NCBI GenBank assembly: GCA_031282245.1
Contig: JAITEB010000045.1
Location: 36,874-100,873, forward strand
Length of the DNA stretch: 64,000 bases
DNA from: Oscillospiraceae bacterium
Lineage (GTDB): Bacteria > Bacillota > Clostridia > Oscillospirales > Ruminococcaceae
Direction: 5' to 3'
Positions 26,566 through 35,180 of this stretch are shown here, piece after piece (position 1 is the stretch's first letter; each line of letters begins with the position of its first letter). The notes beneath the pieces were generated by a model that was not told the DNA's origin, made no database searches, and saw nothing but the letters and a program-made list of their open reading frames with translations. The position numbers and the translations under genes are program-made.

Positions 26566-26609
26566 AAAAAAGCGCGGGGGCGAACAAATATTCGCCCCCG
26601 CGCTTTTTT
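26566..26609. terminator. bidirectional terminator between nrdR and araD
   Basis: A perfect 19-base-pair stem: the left arm (26566-26584) begins with six A, continues GCGCGGGGGCGAA, and pairs with 26591-26609, which ends in six T. It is symmetrical, so it serves both convergent genes. It touches the araD stop codon. Confidence 0.95.
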
Positions 26610-27297
26610 ATTGGCCGTAATACGCGTTTTTGCCGTGCTTTCTCAAAAAGTGCCTGTCCAGAAGTTCCGTTTGCATGGGCGCTATATCCGGGCGCATAGC
26701 CTGGCAGTGCCAGGCCATGAAACTCAATTCCTCCAGAACAGCGGCGTTATGAACGCTCTCCGCCGCGTCTTTGCCCCAGGCGAAAGGCCCGTGACCGGCG
26801 ACAAGAACGGCGGGAACGTCATCGGGAGACTTGTCCAGGAAAGCTTCGGCAATTACCCTGCCGGTTTCCAGCTCGTACTCCCCGGCGATTTCGGCGGGGG
26901 TCATCAGTCGGGTGCAGGGGACTTCGCCATAGAAATAATCCCCGTGCGTCGTCCCCAGCGGGGGGATTCCCCGCCCGGCCTGCGCAAAAACAGTCGCCCA
27001 GCGGCTGTGCGTGTGCGTTATCCCGCCGATATTGGGAAATTTTCTGTAAAGCTCCAAGTGCGTGGGGGCGTCGCTGGAGGGTTTCAGGCTCCCCTCAACG
27101 ATTTCGCCCTCCAGATTCAGTATAACTATATCATCGGCTTTTAATCCGTTATACTCGACCCCGCTCGGCTTTATAGCGACAAGGCCGCTTTCGCGGTCGA
27201 TTTCGCTGACGTTGCCCCAGGTGAATATCACCAGCCCCAGCTTCGGCAAAAGCATGTTCGCCTCGTATGCCCTCTGTTTTAACGCTTTAAAGTCCAT
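26608..27297 (-). CDS. araD: L-ribulose-5-phosphate 4-epimerase
   Basis: A 229-residue class II aldolase-fold epimerase that converts L-ribulose 5-phosphate to D-xylulose 5-phosphate. Zinc ligands are visible in THTHSRWATVFAQ, and the family segments TTHGDYFYGEVPCTR and VAGHGPFAWGKDA are intact. It overlaps araA by 19 bases and is the last gene of the arabinose operon. GGGTGA lies six bases before the ATG. Confidence 0.96.
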   Translation of the reverse strand: MDFKALKQRAYEANMLLPKLGLVIFTWGNVSEIDRESGLVAIKPSGVEYNGLKADDIVILNLEGEIVEGSLKPSSDAPTHLELYRKFPNIGGITHTHSRWATVFAQAGRGIPPLGTTHGDYFYGEVPCTRLMTPAEIAGEYELETGRVIAEAFLDKSPDDVPAVLVAGHGPFAWGKDAAESVHNAAVLEELSFMAWHCQAMRPDIAPMQTELLDRHFLRKHGKNAYYGQ

Positions 27298-28721
27298 AAG
27301 AGGTCACCCAGTTCAAGCTCTTTTTCAAGCCGGTACAAATCTGTAGTTTTATTAATATGCACAAACTCAACGCCCATAATGCGCGCAAAAATCCTCCAAA
27401 TATCGGCGCTTACTCCATAACTGAGAACCGTGTGATGAGCGCCGCCGGCCCTTATCCACGCCGCCGCGCCCGTGTTCAGATCAGGCTCCGGCCGCCACAT
27501 TGTTCGGGCGACGGGCAGATTCGGGTAAGAGTTAATTGGCTCGACGCACTCGGCGTCCGCGCAAATCAGCCGGAAATGCGCGCCCATGTCAATCAGGCAG
27601 GTGCAGGTGGCTTTTCCTGCCTTTCCGCTGAAAGAGAGCCGCGCGGGCGGTTCTTTTCCGCCGATGCCCAGAGGATGAACCTCAATCCGGGGCTTATCCG
27701 CCGCTATAGTGGGACAGACTTCCAGCATATGGGAGCCGAGAATAAGCCCGGCGTCATAATCATAGGTGTAATCTTCCATAAAGCTTGACGGCTCGCCGGA
27801 AACGGCTTTCGCGATTGCTGTAAGCGCGGAGACTTTCCAGTCGCCCTCGCCGCCATAGCCGTAACCTTGCCGCATTAAATCCTGCGAAGCAAGGCCGGGA
27901 AGCTGCTTCATGCCATACAAATCCTCGAAAGAATTTGTAAAAGCTTTGCAGCCTTCTTGATCAAGTATTTTTTTGATGGCGATCTCTTCCCGCGCCTGAT
28001 ACTCCACGGTTTTAATATCGTCTGTGTTAAAAATATAGAGTCCGCGGTACTCGGCCATCTTAGCCTGAACTTCGCTGTCTGCGACGGCGTTTATCTCCTC
28101 GACGAGACCGCCCACGCCGTAGGTGTTCACCTGCCACCCAAGCTTTAATTGGGCCTCAACTTTGTCGCCCTCCGTCACAGCGACTTCGCGCATGTTGTCG
28201 CCGAAGCGCGCCACTTTCAAGGAACGGCTGAAAGCCGCGCCGATTGCCGCTCTCTGCCAGTTTTCTATTGATTTAACAACGCTTTCGTCTTTATAATAGC
28301 CCGCGACGATTTCACGCGCAACGCCGAGCCGCCCCGCGATAAAGCCGTGCTCGCGGTCGCCGTGCGCCGACTGGTGCAGGTTCATGTAGTCCATGTCTAT
28401 CGCTTTATTGGGGATTGCTTTATTAATCTGTGTGTGCAGATGCAGATACGGCTTTTGAAGGGACGAAAGCGCGGCAATCCACATTTTGGACGGCGAAAAA
28501 GTGTGGCACCACACGACAATGCCCGCGCAGTCGTCATCGTAGTTTGCGTTTTTGATAAGCTCCCTTGCGCCGCCCTCGGTTTTTACAGTGTCTTTATACT
28601 CAAGCTCAAAGGGCAGCTGCCCGGACAGATATCTGACGACTTCGCGGCTGCCGGATTCCGCCTGGCGCAGCGTTTCCTCGCCATAGAGAAACTGGGAACC
28701 CGTTATAAACCAAAATTTCAT
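27279..28721 (-). CDS. araA: L-arabinose isomerase
   Basis: A 480-residue isomerase that converts L-arabinose to L-ribulose. It begins MKFWFITGSQFLYGEETLRQ and has the usual segments CHTFSPSKMWI, MNLHQSAHGDREHGF and EDYTYD. The frame is open upstream to 28889, but GGAGG nine bases before the ATG at 28721 marks the true start. The kinase gene ends one base before this ATG, so the three genes form a tight operon. Confidence 0.96.
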   Translation of the reverse strand: MKFWFITGSQFLYGEETLRQAESGSREVVRYLSGQLPFELEYKDTVKTEGGARELIKNANYDDDCAGIVVWCHTFSPSKMWIAALSSLQKPYLHLHTQINKAIPNKAIDMDYMNLHQSAHGDREHGFIAGRLGVAREIVAGYYKDESVVKSIENWQRAAIGAAFSRSLKVARFGDNMREVAVTEGDKVEAQLKLGWQVNTYGVGGLVEEINAVADSEVQAKMAEYRGLYIFNTDDIKTVEYQAREEIAIKKILDQEGCKAFTNSFEDLYGMKQLPGLASQDLMRQGYGYGGEGDWKVSALTAIAKAVSGEPSSFMEDYTYDYDAGLILGSHMLEVCPTIAADKPRIEVHPLGIGGKEPPARLSFSGKAGKATCTCLIDMGAHFRLICADAECVEPINSYPNLPVARTMWRPEPDLNTGAAAWIRAGGAHHTVLSYGVSADIWRIFARIMGVEFVHINKTTDLYRLEKELELGDLLWTLKR

Positions 28722-28722
28722 A

Positions 28723-30201
28723 TTACAAAACCTCCACTGATTTTTTTTCCACTTCAATAAGGGCTTGATATTTTTTGAGATATGCGCCGAAACCCTCTGA
28801 AACAGCGCTGTCCGGACGTTTTGTGTAGTGACTGTTATATCTGAACACATGAGAGTCCAGATATTCCGGAAGGCTTTCGTTTCTGCCAAGATAGCTCGCC
28901 AGCACAGCGATTCCGAAAGCCCCGCCTTCGCCCGCGGATTCCATTACGGTGACGTCCGCGCCCAGCGCGGAAGCCAGAAACAAAGCGCCGGTCTCCCCGC
29001 TCTTGAACAAACCGCCGTGGCCGCAGAGACGGTCTATTTTCACGCCCTCGGCTTTCATCACATCAAAGCCGATTTTCAGCGTCGCGATAGACGAATACAA
29101 AAGGGAGCGCGCAAAATTGGCAAAGGTGAAATCCGCGCCGGGCAGCCTTGCCGCAAGCGGTCTGCCCTCGGCCAGGCCCGTGATCTGCTCGCCGGAAATA
29201 TAGTTGCAGGTGATAACTCCGCCGCAGTCGTTTGCGCCTTCCAGCGCCCTGTCATAGAAAAAGTCGTACAGGGCGCTTTTTTCCAGAGGAGAAATTTCCA
29301 GAAAAAGATTTATCCATGCGTCGATATCCCCGGTGCAGTTGTTGCAGTGCGCCATGGCTACGTCCGCGCCCTCGGGGGTGGTAACTATGTCGATTTCCGG
29401 ATAAACCCGCGAAAGCGGCCTGTCCAGCACCAGCATGCCGAAAATGCTTGTCCCTGCGGATATGTTGCCGCTGCGCCTGACGACGCTGTTTGTCGTAACC
29501 ATGCCGGTGCCCGCGTCGCCCTCGGGCGGGCAGAAGGGCGTTCCCGCCTTAATAAGGCCGCCAAGCAGCTTGGCGCCCTCTTCGGTCAGATTCCCGGCGG
29601 CTTCCCCGGCAAGCAGGATTTTCGGGAAAATTTTGCTTATATCAATGCCTGTTTTCTGATAAAACTTCCCGGCGAATTCCGGGTTATAAGCGCCGTCTTT
29701 GATCGGGAACATTCCGCTTGCGTCGCCGATTCCCAGAACTTTTTCGCCCGTCAGTTTCCAGTGGACATAGCCCGCAAGGGTGGTGACGCAGGCAATATCT
29801 TTGACGTGATCTTCGCCGTCCAGAAAAGCCTGATACAGATGCGCGACGCTCCACCTCTGCGGAATGTTGAAGCCGAACAGATCCGTCAGTTCCCGCGCGG
29901 CCCGGGCGGTAGTGGTGTTGCGCCACGTTCTGAAAGGCGCAAGCAGGCGGCCGTCGCGGTCAAAGGCAAGATAGCCGTGCATCATTGCGGACAGGCCGGC
30001 GGCCGATACGTTTTCAAGCCCGTCAAGCTGCGATATAGACTGCCGCAGGCCATCCCATACATCCTCCAGGGAATATGTCCAATAGCCGCCGGAGAGTTTG
30101 TTTTCCCAGTTTGTGTTCCCGCTTGAGAGCACTCTGAAATTTTCGCTGATAATAACTGATTTTATACGGGTTGAGCCAAGCTCAACGCCAAGAACGGACA
30201 T
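28723..30201 (-). CDS. FGGY-family sugar kinase, probable L-ribulokinase
   Basis: A 492-residue FGGY kinase with the ATP-binding N-terminus GVELGSTRIKSVII and GLCGHGGLFKSGETG-type C-terminal nucleotide-binding segment. It is not a typical AraB of the E. coli type; it belongs to a divergent group, but it is the first gene of an operon with araA and araD, so L-ribulose is the likely substrate. An AraR-type operator lies in its promoter. GAAGGTGATG lies just before the ATG. Confidence 0.87.
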   Translation of the reverse strand: MSVLGVELGSTRIKSVIISENFRVLSSGNTNWENKLSGGYWTYSLEDVWDGLRQSISQLDGLENVSAAGLSAMMHGYLAFDRDGRLLAPFRTWRNTTTARAARELTDLFGFNIPQRWSVAHLYQAFLDGEDHVKDIACVTTLAGYVHWKLTGEKVLGIGDASGMFPIKDGAYNPEFAGKFYQKTGIDISKIFPKILLAGEAAGNLTEEGAKLLGGLIKAGTPFCPPEGDAGTGMVTTNSVVRRSGNISAGTSIFGMLVLDRPLSRVYPEIDIVTTPEGADVAMAHCNNCTGDIDAWINLFLEISPLEKSALYDFFYDRALEGANDCGGVITCNYISGEQITGLAEGRPLAARLPGADFTFANFARSLLYSSIATLKIGFDVMKAEGVKIDRLCGHGGLFKSGETGALFLASALGADVTVMESAGEGGAFGIAVLASYLGRNESLPEYLDSHVFRYNSHYTKRPDSAVSEGFGAYLKKYQALIEVEKKSVEVL

Positions 30202-30244
30202 GACATCACCTTCTGTATTAACTTATCAAAAATATAATATATCA

Positions 30245-30273
30245 AATATATCACACTTGTACGTACATGTCCA
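30245..30273 (-). promoter_or_regulatory. arabinose operon promoter with AraR-type operator
   Basis: On the minus strand: TGGACA (30273-30268), a 17-base spacer and TATATT (30250-30245). The spacer and -35 edge carry ACTTGTACGTACATGT (30255-30270), close to the Bacillus AraR operator (ATTTGTACGTACAAAT). Binding there would block RNA polymerase, so the operon should be induced by arabinose. No araR gene lies in the window. Confidence 0.82.
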
Positions 30274-30352
30274 GAATATTGTCGGCTCAATTTTAAATTT
30301 TTTTGGCGGGTTCGGCCATATGTATTTATAGCGCTTCCGGCGCCGAATATCG

Positions 30353-30381
30353 TTGACCTTGGGGGGATTTATTGATATAAT
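30353..30381 (+). promoter_or_regulatory. SigA-type promoter of the DtxR/MntR-family regulator
   Basis: TTGACC (30353-30358), a 17-base spacer and TATAAT (30376-30381), about 140 bases before the gene. Confidence 0.78.
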
Positions 30382-30400
30382 TACATTATAAGACGCGGCT

Positions 30401-30439
30401 TACAAAATCAAATTACAAAATCAAATTATAAAATCAAAT
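30401..30439 (+). repeat. three tandem 13-base repeats in the leader of the metal regulator gene
   Basis: TACAAAATCAAAT at 30401 and 30414, then TATAAAATCAAAT at 30427. They begin about 13 bases after the predicted transcription start. The 13-base period differs from a helical turn, so they may be a binding array or a structureless leader. Confidence 0.85.
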
Positions 30440-30521
30440 TGTAAGAATGCATTGTTGAGCTTTATCATAAGATATTTTATAAAGGCAAAGCGCATAAAAC
30501 CGGGAAAGGGCGGATTTTTTA

Positions 30522-30908
30522 ATGAGCGATATAAGAGAATCCGGAGAAGATTATCTTGAAGCGATAATCCAGCTTGAGGACAAAGACGGAAAGGTTCGCT
30601 CCGTCGACGTGGCGAATCGCCTTGGCGTAAGCCGGCCCAGCGTAAATAAGGCTGTCGCCGTACTAAAAAAAGAAGGCATGGTTGCTCAGGAGCTTTACGG
30701 GGATATAAGCCTGACGGAAAAGGGCCGCAAAAGGGCGCAGCTTGTCCTGGGCCGCCATTTCGCAATCAAGCGCTTTCTGATAGAGATTCTTCACGTAGAC
30801 GCGGAGACGGCCGACGCCGACGCGTGCCGCATGGAACATATTATAAGCGAGGTGACTTTCGAGGGTATAAAGCGGCTTTTGAAAGAGCGCAGCGCGTCCC
30901 TGGACTAA
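30522..30908 (+). CDS. DtxR/MntR-family metal-dependent regulator
   Basis: A 128-residue helix-turn-helix repressor. The N-terminal winged helix has SGEDYLEAIIQLEDKDGKVRSVDVANRLGVSRPSVNKAV, and the dimerisation/metal domain has LGRHFAIKRFLIEILHV and CRMEHIIS. There is no C-terminal SH3-like domain, so it is of the short MntR type. The likely ligand is Mn2+ or Fe2+, but which one cannot be decided from the sequence. No metal transporter gene is adjacent. Confidence 0.88.
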   Translation: MSDIRESGEDYLEAIIQLEDKDGKVRSVDVANRLGVSRPSVNKAVAVLKKEGMVAQELYGDISLTEKGRKRAQLVLGRHFAIKRFLIEILHVDAETADADACRMEHIISEVTFEGIKRLLKERSASLD

Positions 30909-30962
30909 TTTAACAGGCGTATATAATTTAATTTTTGCTTATATTTATTTTAAGTTATATTA

Positions 30963-30991
30963 TTGAGTATGCAAATAAATTATGCTATAAT
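30963..30991 (+). promoter_or_regulatory. SigA-type promoter of the envelope cassette
   Basis: TTGAGT (30963-30968), a 17-base spacer and a consensus TATAAT (30986-30991), about 48 bases before the first gene. Confidence 0.8.
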
Positions 30992-31038
30992 AAATTCAGC
31001 TTCAGTTTTGCTAATAATTAGTTTGGGCGGTGATTTTC

Positions 31039-31758
31039 TTGGATAAAAGAACCCTTGTTAAGCTGGCAGTATTTAATTTGGCGCTCGCTGTGGCGGACGT
31101 TGTTTTGCTTTCGCCGGGTTTGGTGGGGGGCGCGCTGGGCGCGCTGGGGACAGTCGGAACGGCGGCTTCCGTCACAATAGCGGTGATGAGCGCGTTCTTG
31201 TTTATCGGCGTTAACCGGTTTATCTTGACCGGCGCTGATAAAAAACCGCCTGCCCCGGAGCCGCTTGATTTGAAGCCGGTTTACAGTCTTGAGGACGCGG
31301 CGCAGTCCCTGGAAGCTTATAGCCCGCAGACCCCGAGTCTGGGCAGTATTATAGACGCCGCGCGGCGGCAGGCCGAAAGCATCCGCCGAAAGCAGAGGAA
31401 AGCCGAAGAAATCTGGGACAGAAACGAATATACTATCGACAGTGTTCAGGAGACGCTCGCCGAAGCCGAAGGAGCTATACTGGCGAACCTGAAAAAACTT
31501 TTGAACCGCGTGACGATCTGGGACGAAGGCGAATCCGGCGACCCGCGCAAATATGAGATCTACAACGGGCACAGGCGCTGTCTGAACGAGCTTCTGCACA
31601 AAAACGATGAGATACTTGACAGCGCGGACGTGCTTCTGGTTGAAACCGCGAAATACATAAGCGAGACGAAATCCGGAAGCGGCCCCGGCGATGTGGGCAT
31701 AAAGTCTATGATTCAGGCATTGAAAAGCCTGAACGAAGGAGGAAAAGAACTTGAATAA
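31039..31758 (+). CDS. membrane protein of unknown function, partner of the VWA protein
   Basis: A 239-residue protein that I do not recognise. Two hydrophobic helices (about 5-27 and 37-60) are followed by a long, charged, mostly helical cytosolic or extracellular part with possible coiled coil around 100-150. The frame is also open from a GTG at 31030, but GGGCGG better fits the TTG at 31039. It is coupled to the VWA gene by an eight-base overlap. In related bacteria, genes of this kind sit with VWA proteins and TelA-like toxic-anion resistance proteins; no telA is present here. Confidence 0.65.
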   Translation: MDKRTLVKLAVFNLALAVADVVLLSPGLVGGALGALGTVGTAASVTIAVMSAFLFIGVNRFILTGADKKPPAPEPLDLKPVYSLEDAAQSLEAYSPQTPSLGSIIDAARRQAESIRRKQRKAEEIWDRNEYTIDSVQETLAEAEGAILANLKKLLNRVTIWDEGESGDPRKYEIYNGHRRCLNELLHKNDEILDSADVLLVETAKYISETKSGSGPGDVGIKSMIQALKSLNEGGKELE

Positions 31759-33463
31759 AAATACGCAGAAAAACCAGAAAATCAGCGGAGGCAAGGCTGC
31801 CGCCATTTTTATTCTCATTGCCGCGGTGGTTTTCGGGCTTATCTTCGCCGGGCTGGAGCTGACCAAAAATATAGGAAAAAGCGGCTCGCAGATAAGCCAG
31901 GACGAATTTGACTCTAAACTGGGAAGGCTTATCAAAAATATCGGCGCGACGGACGTTCCCGCCCGCAAGGGCGAAGTTGAACTTCAGCCCGCCGAGCTTG
32001 CGCAGGAGCTGCCCGACATAAATCAGTACCCGCTCACGCTTCAGGCCTCCGCGGAAATCTCTGTTGAGATTTTTTCCTCGACCGAAAAATCCGGCTCCGG
32101 CATGGACGGCTGGCTTGTGGAGGCCGGCAGGAACTTCAACCGCTCGAACCCTGAAATAAACGGCAAAAGCGCCGCCGTTTCGATCAGATCCGTTTCGTCC
32201 GGTCTCGCCTATGACTATATCAGGTCCGGGAAATACGTCCCGGAAGCTTTCACGCCGTCAAACGAGCTTTGGGGCGAAATGCTGAAAGCCGCCGGGGTAC
32301 AGACCGAGATGATTGCGCCGCGCCTTGCCGGGAATGTCGCCGGCATCGTCATGGAAAAGGCGCAGTACGATCAGTTTGTGGCCGACTATGGCTCTGTGAA
32401 TGTCCGCACAATCGCCGAGGCCACCGCCGCGGATGAGCTGGCCATGGGCTACACAAATCCTTTTGCAAGTTCCGCAGGGCTTAATTTCGTCGCTTCCCTG
32501 CTGAGCAATTTTGACGGCGACGACCCACTGAGCGCAAACGCGATAAGTTCTTTTGAGAATTTCCAGAAAAATATCCCATTTGTGGCGTACTCGACGATCC
32601 AGATGCGCGACGCGGTGAAAAGCGGTTCCCTCAAGGCCATGATTTTGGAATATCAGACGTTTAAAAACACAGACGAATTGCGCAGCTATGTATTTACGCC
32701 ATACGGCGCGCGCCACGACAGCCCTATCTACGCCGTGGGAGACGTTTCCGCCGAAAAACGGGAATTAATAAAGCTCTTTGCGGATTTCTGCGTGAACGCG
32801 GATTCCCAGCAGCTGGCCGACAAATACGGCTTTAACGGCATGAACGATTATATAAACGAAATGCGGCAGCTTGACGGGACGACGCTCATCAGCGCGCAAA
32901 AACTGTGGAAGGAGAAAAAGGACGCGGGACGCCCGGTTATCGCGGTGTTTGTGGCGGACGTTTCCGGCTCTATGGGCGGCGAACCGATCTACCAGCTCAA
33001 AAATTCCCTGCTCAACGGCGCGAATTATATCAACCCTGACAACAGCATAGGACTTGTCAGCTACAGCTCGAAAGTTTATATAAACCTGCCCATCGCAAAG
33101 TTCGATCTGAACCAGCGAGCCTATTTCAACGGGGCTGTGCAGGATTTGAGCGAAGGCGGGGGAACGGCTACTTTCGACGCGATAGCCGTCGCTTTGGATA
33201 TGCTGATGAAAGCCAGGCAGGAGGAGCCGAACGCAAAACTGATGATGTTCGTGCTCAGCGACGGAGACACAAACGAAGGCCACAGCCTGCGGGACGTCCA
33301 GGGGCTTATAAAAAGCTCCGGCGTGCCGATTTATACAATAGGCTATAACGCCGATATCAAAGCGCTTAACGCAATTTCTTCAATCAACGAAGCCGCAAGC
33401 ATAAACGCGGATTCCGCCGACGTCGTTTACGCTCTCAAAAATTTCTTTAACGCCCAGATGTAA
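31751..33463 (+). CDS. membrane-anchored solute-binding domain fused to a VWA domain
   Basis: A 570-residue protein. An N-terminal anchor helix (about 15-35) is followed by a solute-binding-like domain (about 95-370, with FNRSNPEINGKSAAVSI and similar features) and a von Willebrand A domain (about 395-570). The metal site DVSGS is complete (D403, S405, S407), so the VWA part should bind Mg2+ and a protein ligand. The start is a TTG with GGAGG seven bases upstream. The fusion suggests that binding of a ligand outside the membrane is linked to protein-protein contact. What it binds is unknown. Confidence 0.85.
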   Translation: MNKNTQKNQKISGGKAAAIFILIAAVVFGLIFAGLELTKNIGKSGSQISQDEFDSKLGRLIKNIGATDVPARKGEVELQPAELAQELPDINQYPLTLQASAEISVEIFSSTEKSGSGMDGWLVEAGRNFNRSNPEINGKSAAVSIRSVSSGLAYDYIRSGKYVPEAFTPSNELWGEMLKAAGVQTEMIAPRLAGNVAGIVMEKAQYDQFVADYGSVNVRTIAEATAADELAMGYTNPFASSAGLNFVASLLSNFDGDDPLSANAISSFENFQKNIPFVAYSTIQMRDAVKSGSLKAMILEYQTFKNTDELRSYVFTPYGARHDSPIYAVGDVSAEKRELIKLFADFCVNADSQQLADKYGFNGMNDYINEMRQLDGTTLISAQKLWKEKKDAGRPVIAVFVADVSGSMGGEPIYQLKNSLLNGANYINPDNSIGLVSYSSKVYINLPIAKFDLNQRAYFNGAVQDLSEGGGTATFDAIAVALDMLMKARQEEPNAKLMMFVLSDGDTNEGHSLRDVQGLIKSSGVPIYTIGYNADIKALNAISSINEAASINADSADVVYALKNFFNAQM

Positions 33464-33597
33464 AACGGCGTTGGAGCAAAAGCATGAAACCGACAGAAAG
33501 AATGCGGAGCTGTTGCGGGCATGCGACGGGATTTTGAAAAGCGGCCTGTCGGTTAAGACTGGTCTTTTGACCCCAAAGAAAGGATGATTTTTCCAAG

Positions 33598-35121
33598 ATG
33601 AAAAAACTACTGCTTAGCGCACTGTGTGCGGTTCTGTTGCTTTTGCCATGTTCCTGCGCGTTTTCCGGCGGGCAAGTTCAGCCGCCGGACGAATCGTCTC
33701 CCGCAAATTCCGAACCGCCTTCCGGGGAGTATCCCGCGGCTTTCGGTCTGTTCCCATATTTCGATCAGACGGGGAGATTCGGGCTGGTAAATACTAAGGG
33801 CGAGCATGTTCTCCCGGTGGAATACTACTCAATCTACAGCCTGGACAGCAGCGACGGAAGTCTGGTCGGCAGTCAGGCAAAGAACAGCGGTCTTTTTGTT
33901 GTAAACAAGGCTGTTATAGGCGAGACATATACGACAGAAGAAGAATTGCGGAACGCTCCTGTAATGTACGCTCTTGTTTCTCCGGAAGGCGAATTTCTGA
34001 CAGAACTTGAATATAATAATATTTTCCGTGAAAGCGGTCTTTCGGAAAACGTTGCGTCATTAAAAGGCAAAATAATCGGCATAAAATACAATCCCGAGCT
34101 GTTTGAGTGCGACTATATCGGGGAGGACGGCGCAGCCGCGCCAATAGAGGACGAGAACATACGCGCTTATTACTCGACGCAATATTATGGCTACGGCGAT
34201 GCAAACATGACTGAACAGGACAAACTGCCCGTACTGCAGCAGGCCGGTCTTCCCGCGCTGCTCGAAAACGGGATAAAACTTCGCGGGATCGAACCAATCG
34301 ACGACGGGAAGTTCTGGGGGGATTATGAATTGCAGGGCAAAAGCCATTTTGCTCTGTTCAATCCCGACGGGACTTTCGCCATGGAAGAAGTTTTCAGCTG
34401 GGGTTACAGGCTGAACAGTCAAGCCATGTGCGTTTATAACGGCGACGACCAATCGTTTGTTTATAAAAACGACGGGACGCCGCTTATCGACACGCCATGT
34501 GACGTGATTTCCCAGACGGACAAATATCTCTTTTTGCGGGGCGGCGGCAAGCTGGATATTTACGGCATTGATAACGAATTAATACGCCAGATTCCAGTTG
34601 AAGCGGACGAAAGCGCCGGTTTAACTGTCGCAGCAGCGTCTTTTGATGACTGCGACCTGTTTTTGTATAATCAGGACGGCAAAATCAAAATGCTCAACCC
34701 TCTTACTTCAGAGGAAAAAACGCTTTCGCTTCCAATCGAGGGAAGAGTGGAACCCGTTCAAATATATTCTAAAAACGGACCGGTTCTTGTTTCACTGTGG
34801 AACAGCGATCGAAGCTCGGTAACATATTATCTTTTTGATCTTGACGGGAAAGAGCTTTATTCTTCCCAGGACTATCTGTATTTTCAGTATGGATATCTGA
34901 TTGACAGCAAATTCCGCTACGGTGAGGATCGTTACGGCCAGTACCCTTATTTGTTCGGGCTTATCGGCATTGACGGAAAACAGGTTCTGCCGTTTGAATA
35001 CAGCGCGATACGCTTGCTGGCCGGAAACGCTCTGCAAGTATCGCGCGGAGATTGGAACGGGATTATCGATCTGGGCGGGAACTGGATTTTGAAAGAGTCC
35101 GCATGGAATGGACTTGACTGA
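33598..35121 (+). CDS. WG-repeat lipoprotein
   Basis: A 507-residue secreted protein. The signal peptide ends in a cysteine-rich lipobox (LLPCSC). The mature part holds several WG-type beta repeats, for example FDQTGRFGLVNTKGEHVLP near residue 60 and GLIGIDGKQVLPFEY near residue 460, the pattern of WG/KWG repeats found in many Firmicute surface proteins. An acidic, Asp/Glu-rich composition is typical. Function unknown. It lies 134 bases after the VWA gene; AAAGGA lies upstream of the ATG. Confidence 0.82.
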   Translation: MKKLLLSALCAVLLLLPCSCAFSGGQVQPPDESSPANSEPPSGEYPAAFGLFPYFDQTGRFGLVNTKGEHVLPVEYYSIYSLDSSDGSLVGSQAKNSGLFVVNKAVIGETYTTEEELRNAPVMYALVSPEGEFLTELEYNNIFRESGLSENVASLKGKIIGIKYNPELFECDYIGEDGAAAPIEDENIRAYYSTQYYGYGDANMTEQDKLPVLQQAGLPALLENGIKLRGIEPIDDGKFWGDYELQGKSHFALFNPDGTFAMEEVFSWGYRLNSQAMCVYNGDDQSFVYKNDGTPLIDTPCDVISQTDKYLFLRGGGKLDIYGIDNELIRQIPVEADESAGLTVAAASFDDCDLFLYNQDGKIKMLNPLTSEEKTLSLPIEGRVEPVQIYSKNGPVLVSLWNSDRSSVTYYLFDLDGKELYSSQDYLYFQYGYLIDSKFRYGEDRYGQYPYLFGLIGIDGKQVLPFEYSAIRLLAGNALQVSRGDWNGIIDLGGNWILKESAWNGLD

Positions 35122-35180
35122 TTTCCGCGAATTTTATTATATAAATTTATTCCAGCAATCAAGAAAGGATTTGATTGAAA

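Noticed and set aside
28828..30126. Long plus-strand reading frame (432 codons)
   Set aside because: It lies wholly inside the sugar kinase gene on the other strand; GC-rich codons leave the antisense frame open. No domain seen.
30401..30439. CRISPR-like repeat
   Set aside because: The units are contiguous, 13 bases, without spacers; no cas genes in the window.
31018..31968. Long minus-strand reading frame (316 codons)
   Set aside because: It runs opposite the membrane-protein and VWA genes, which have good starts, a promoter and domains; it shows no recognisable domain.
33484..33537. A 17-codon ORF between the VWA and WG-repeat genes
   Set aside because: No convincing ribosome-binding site and too short to support; the CCGACAG/CTGTCGG arms around it have a very long loop.
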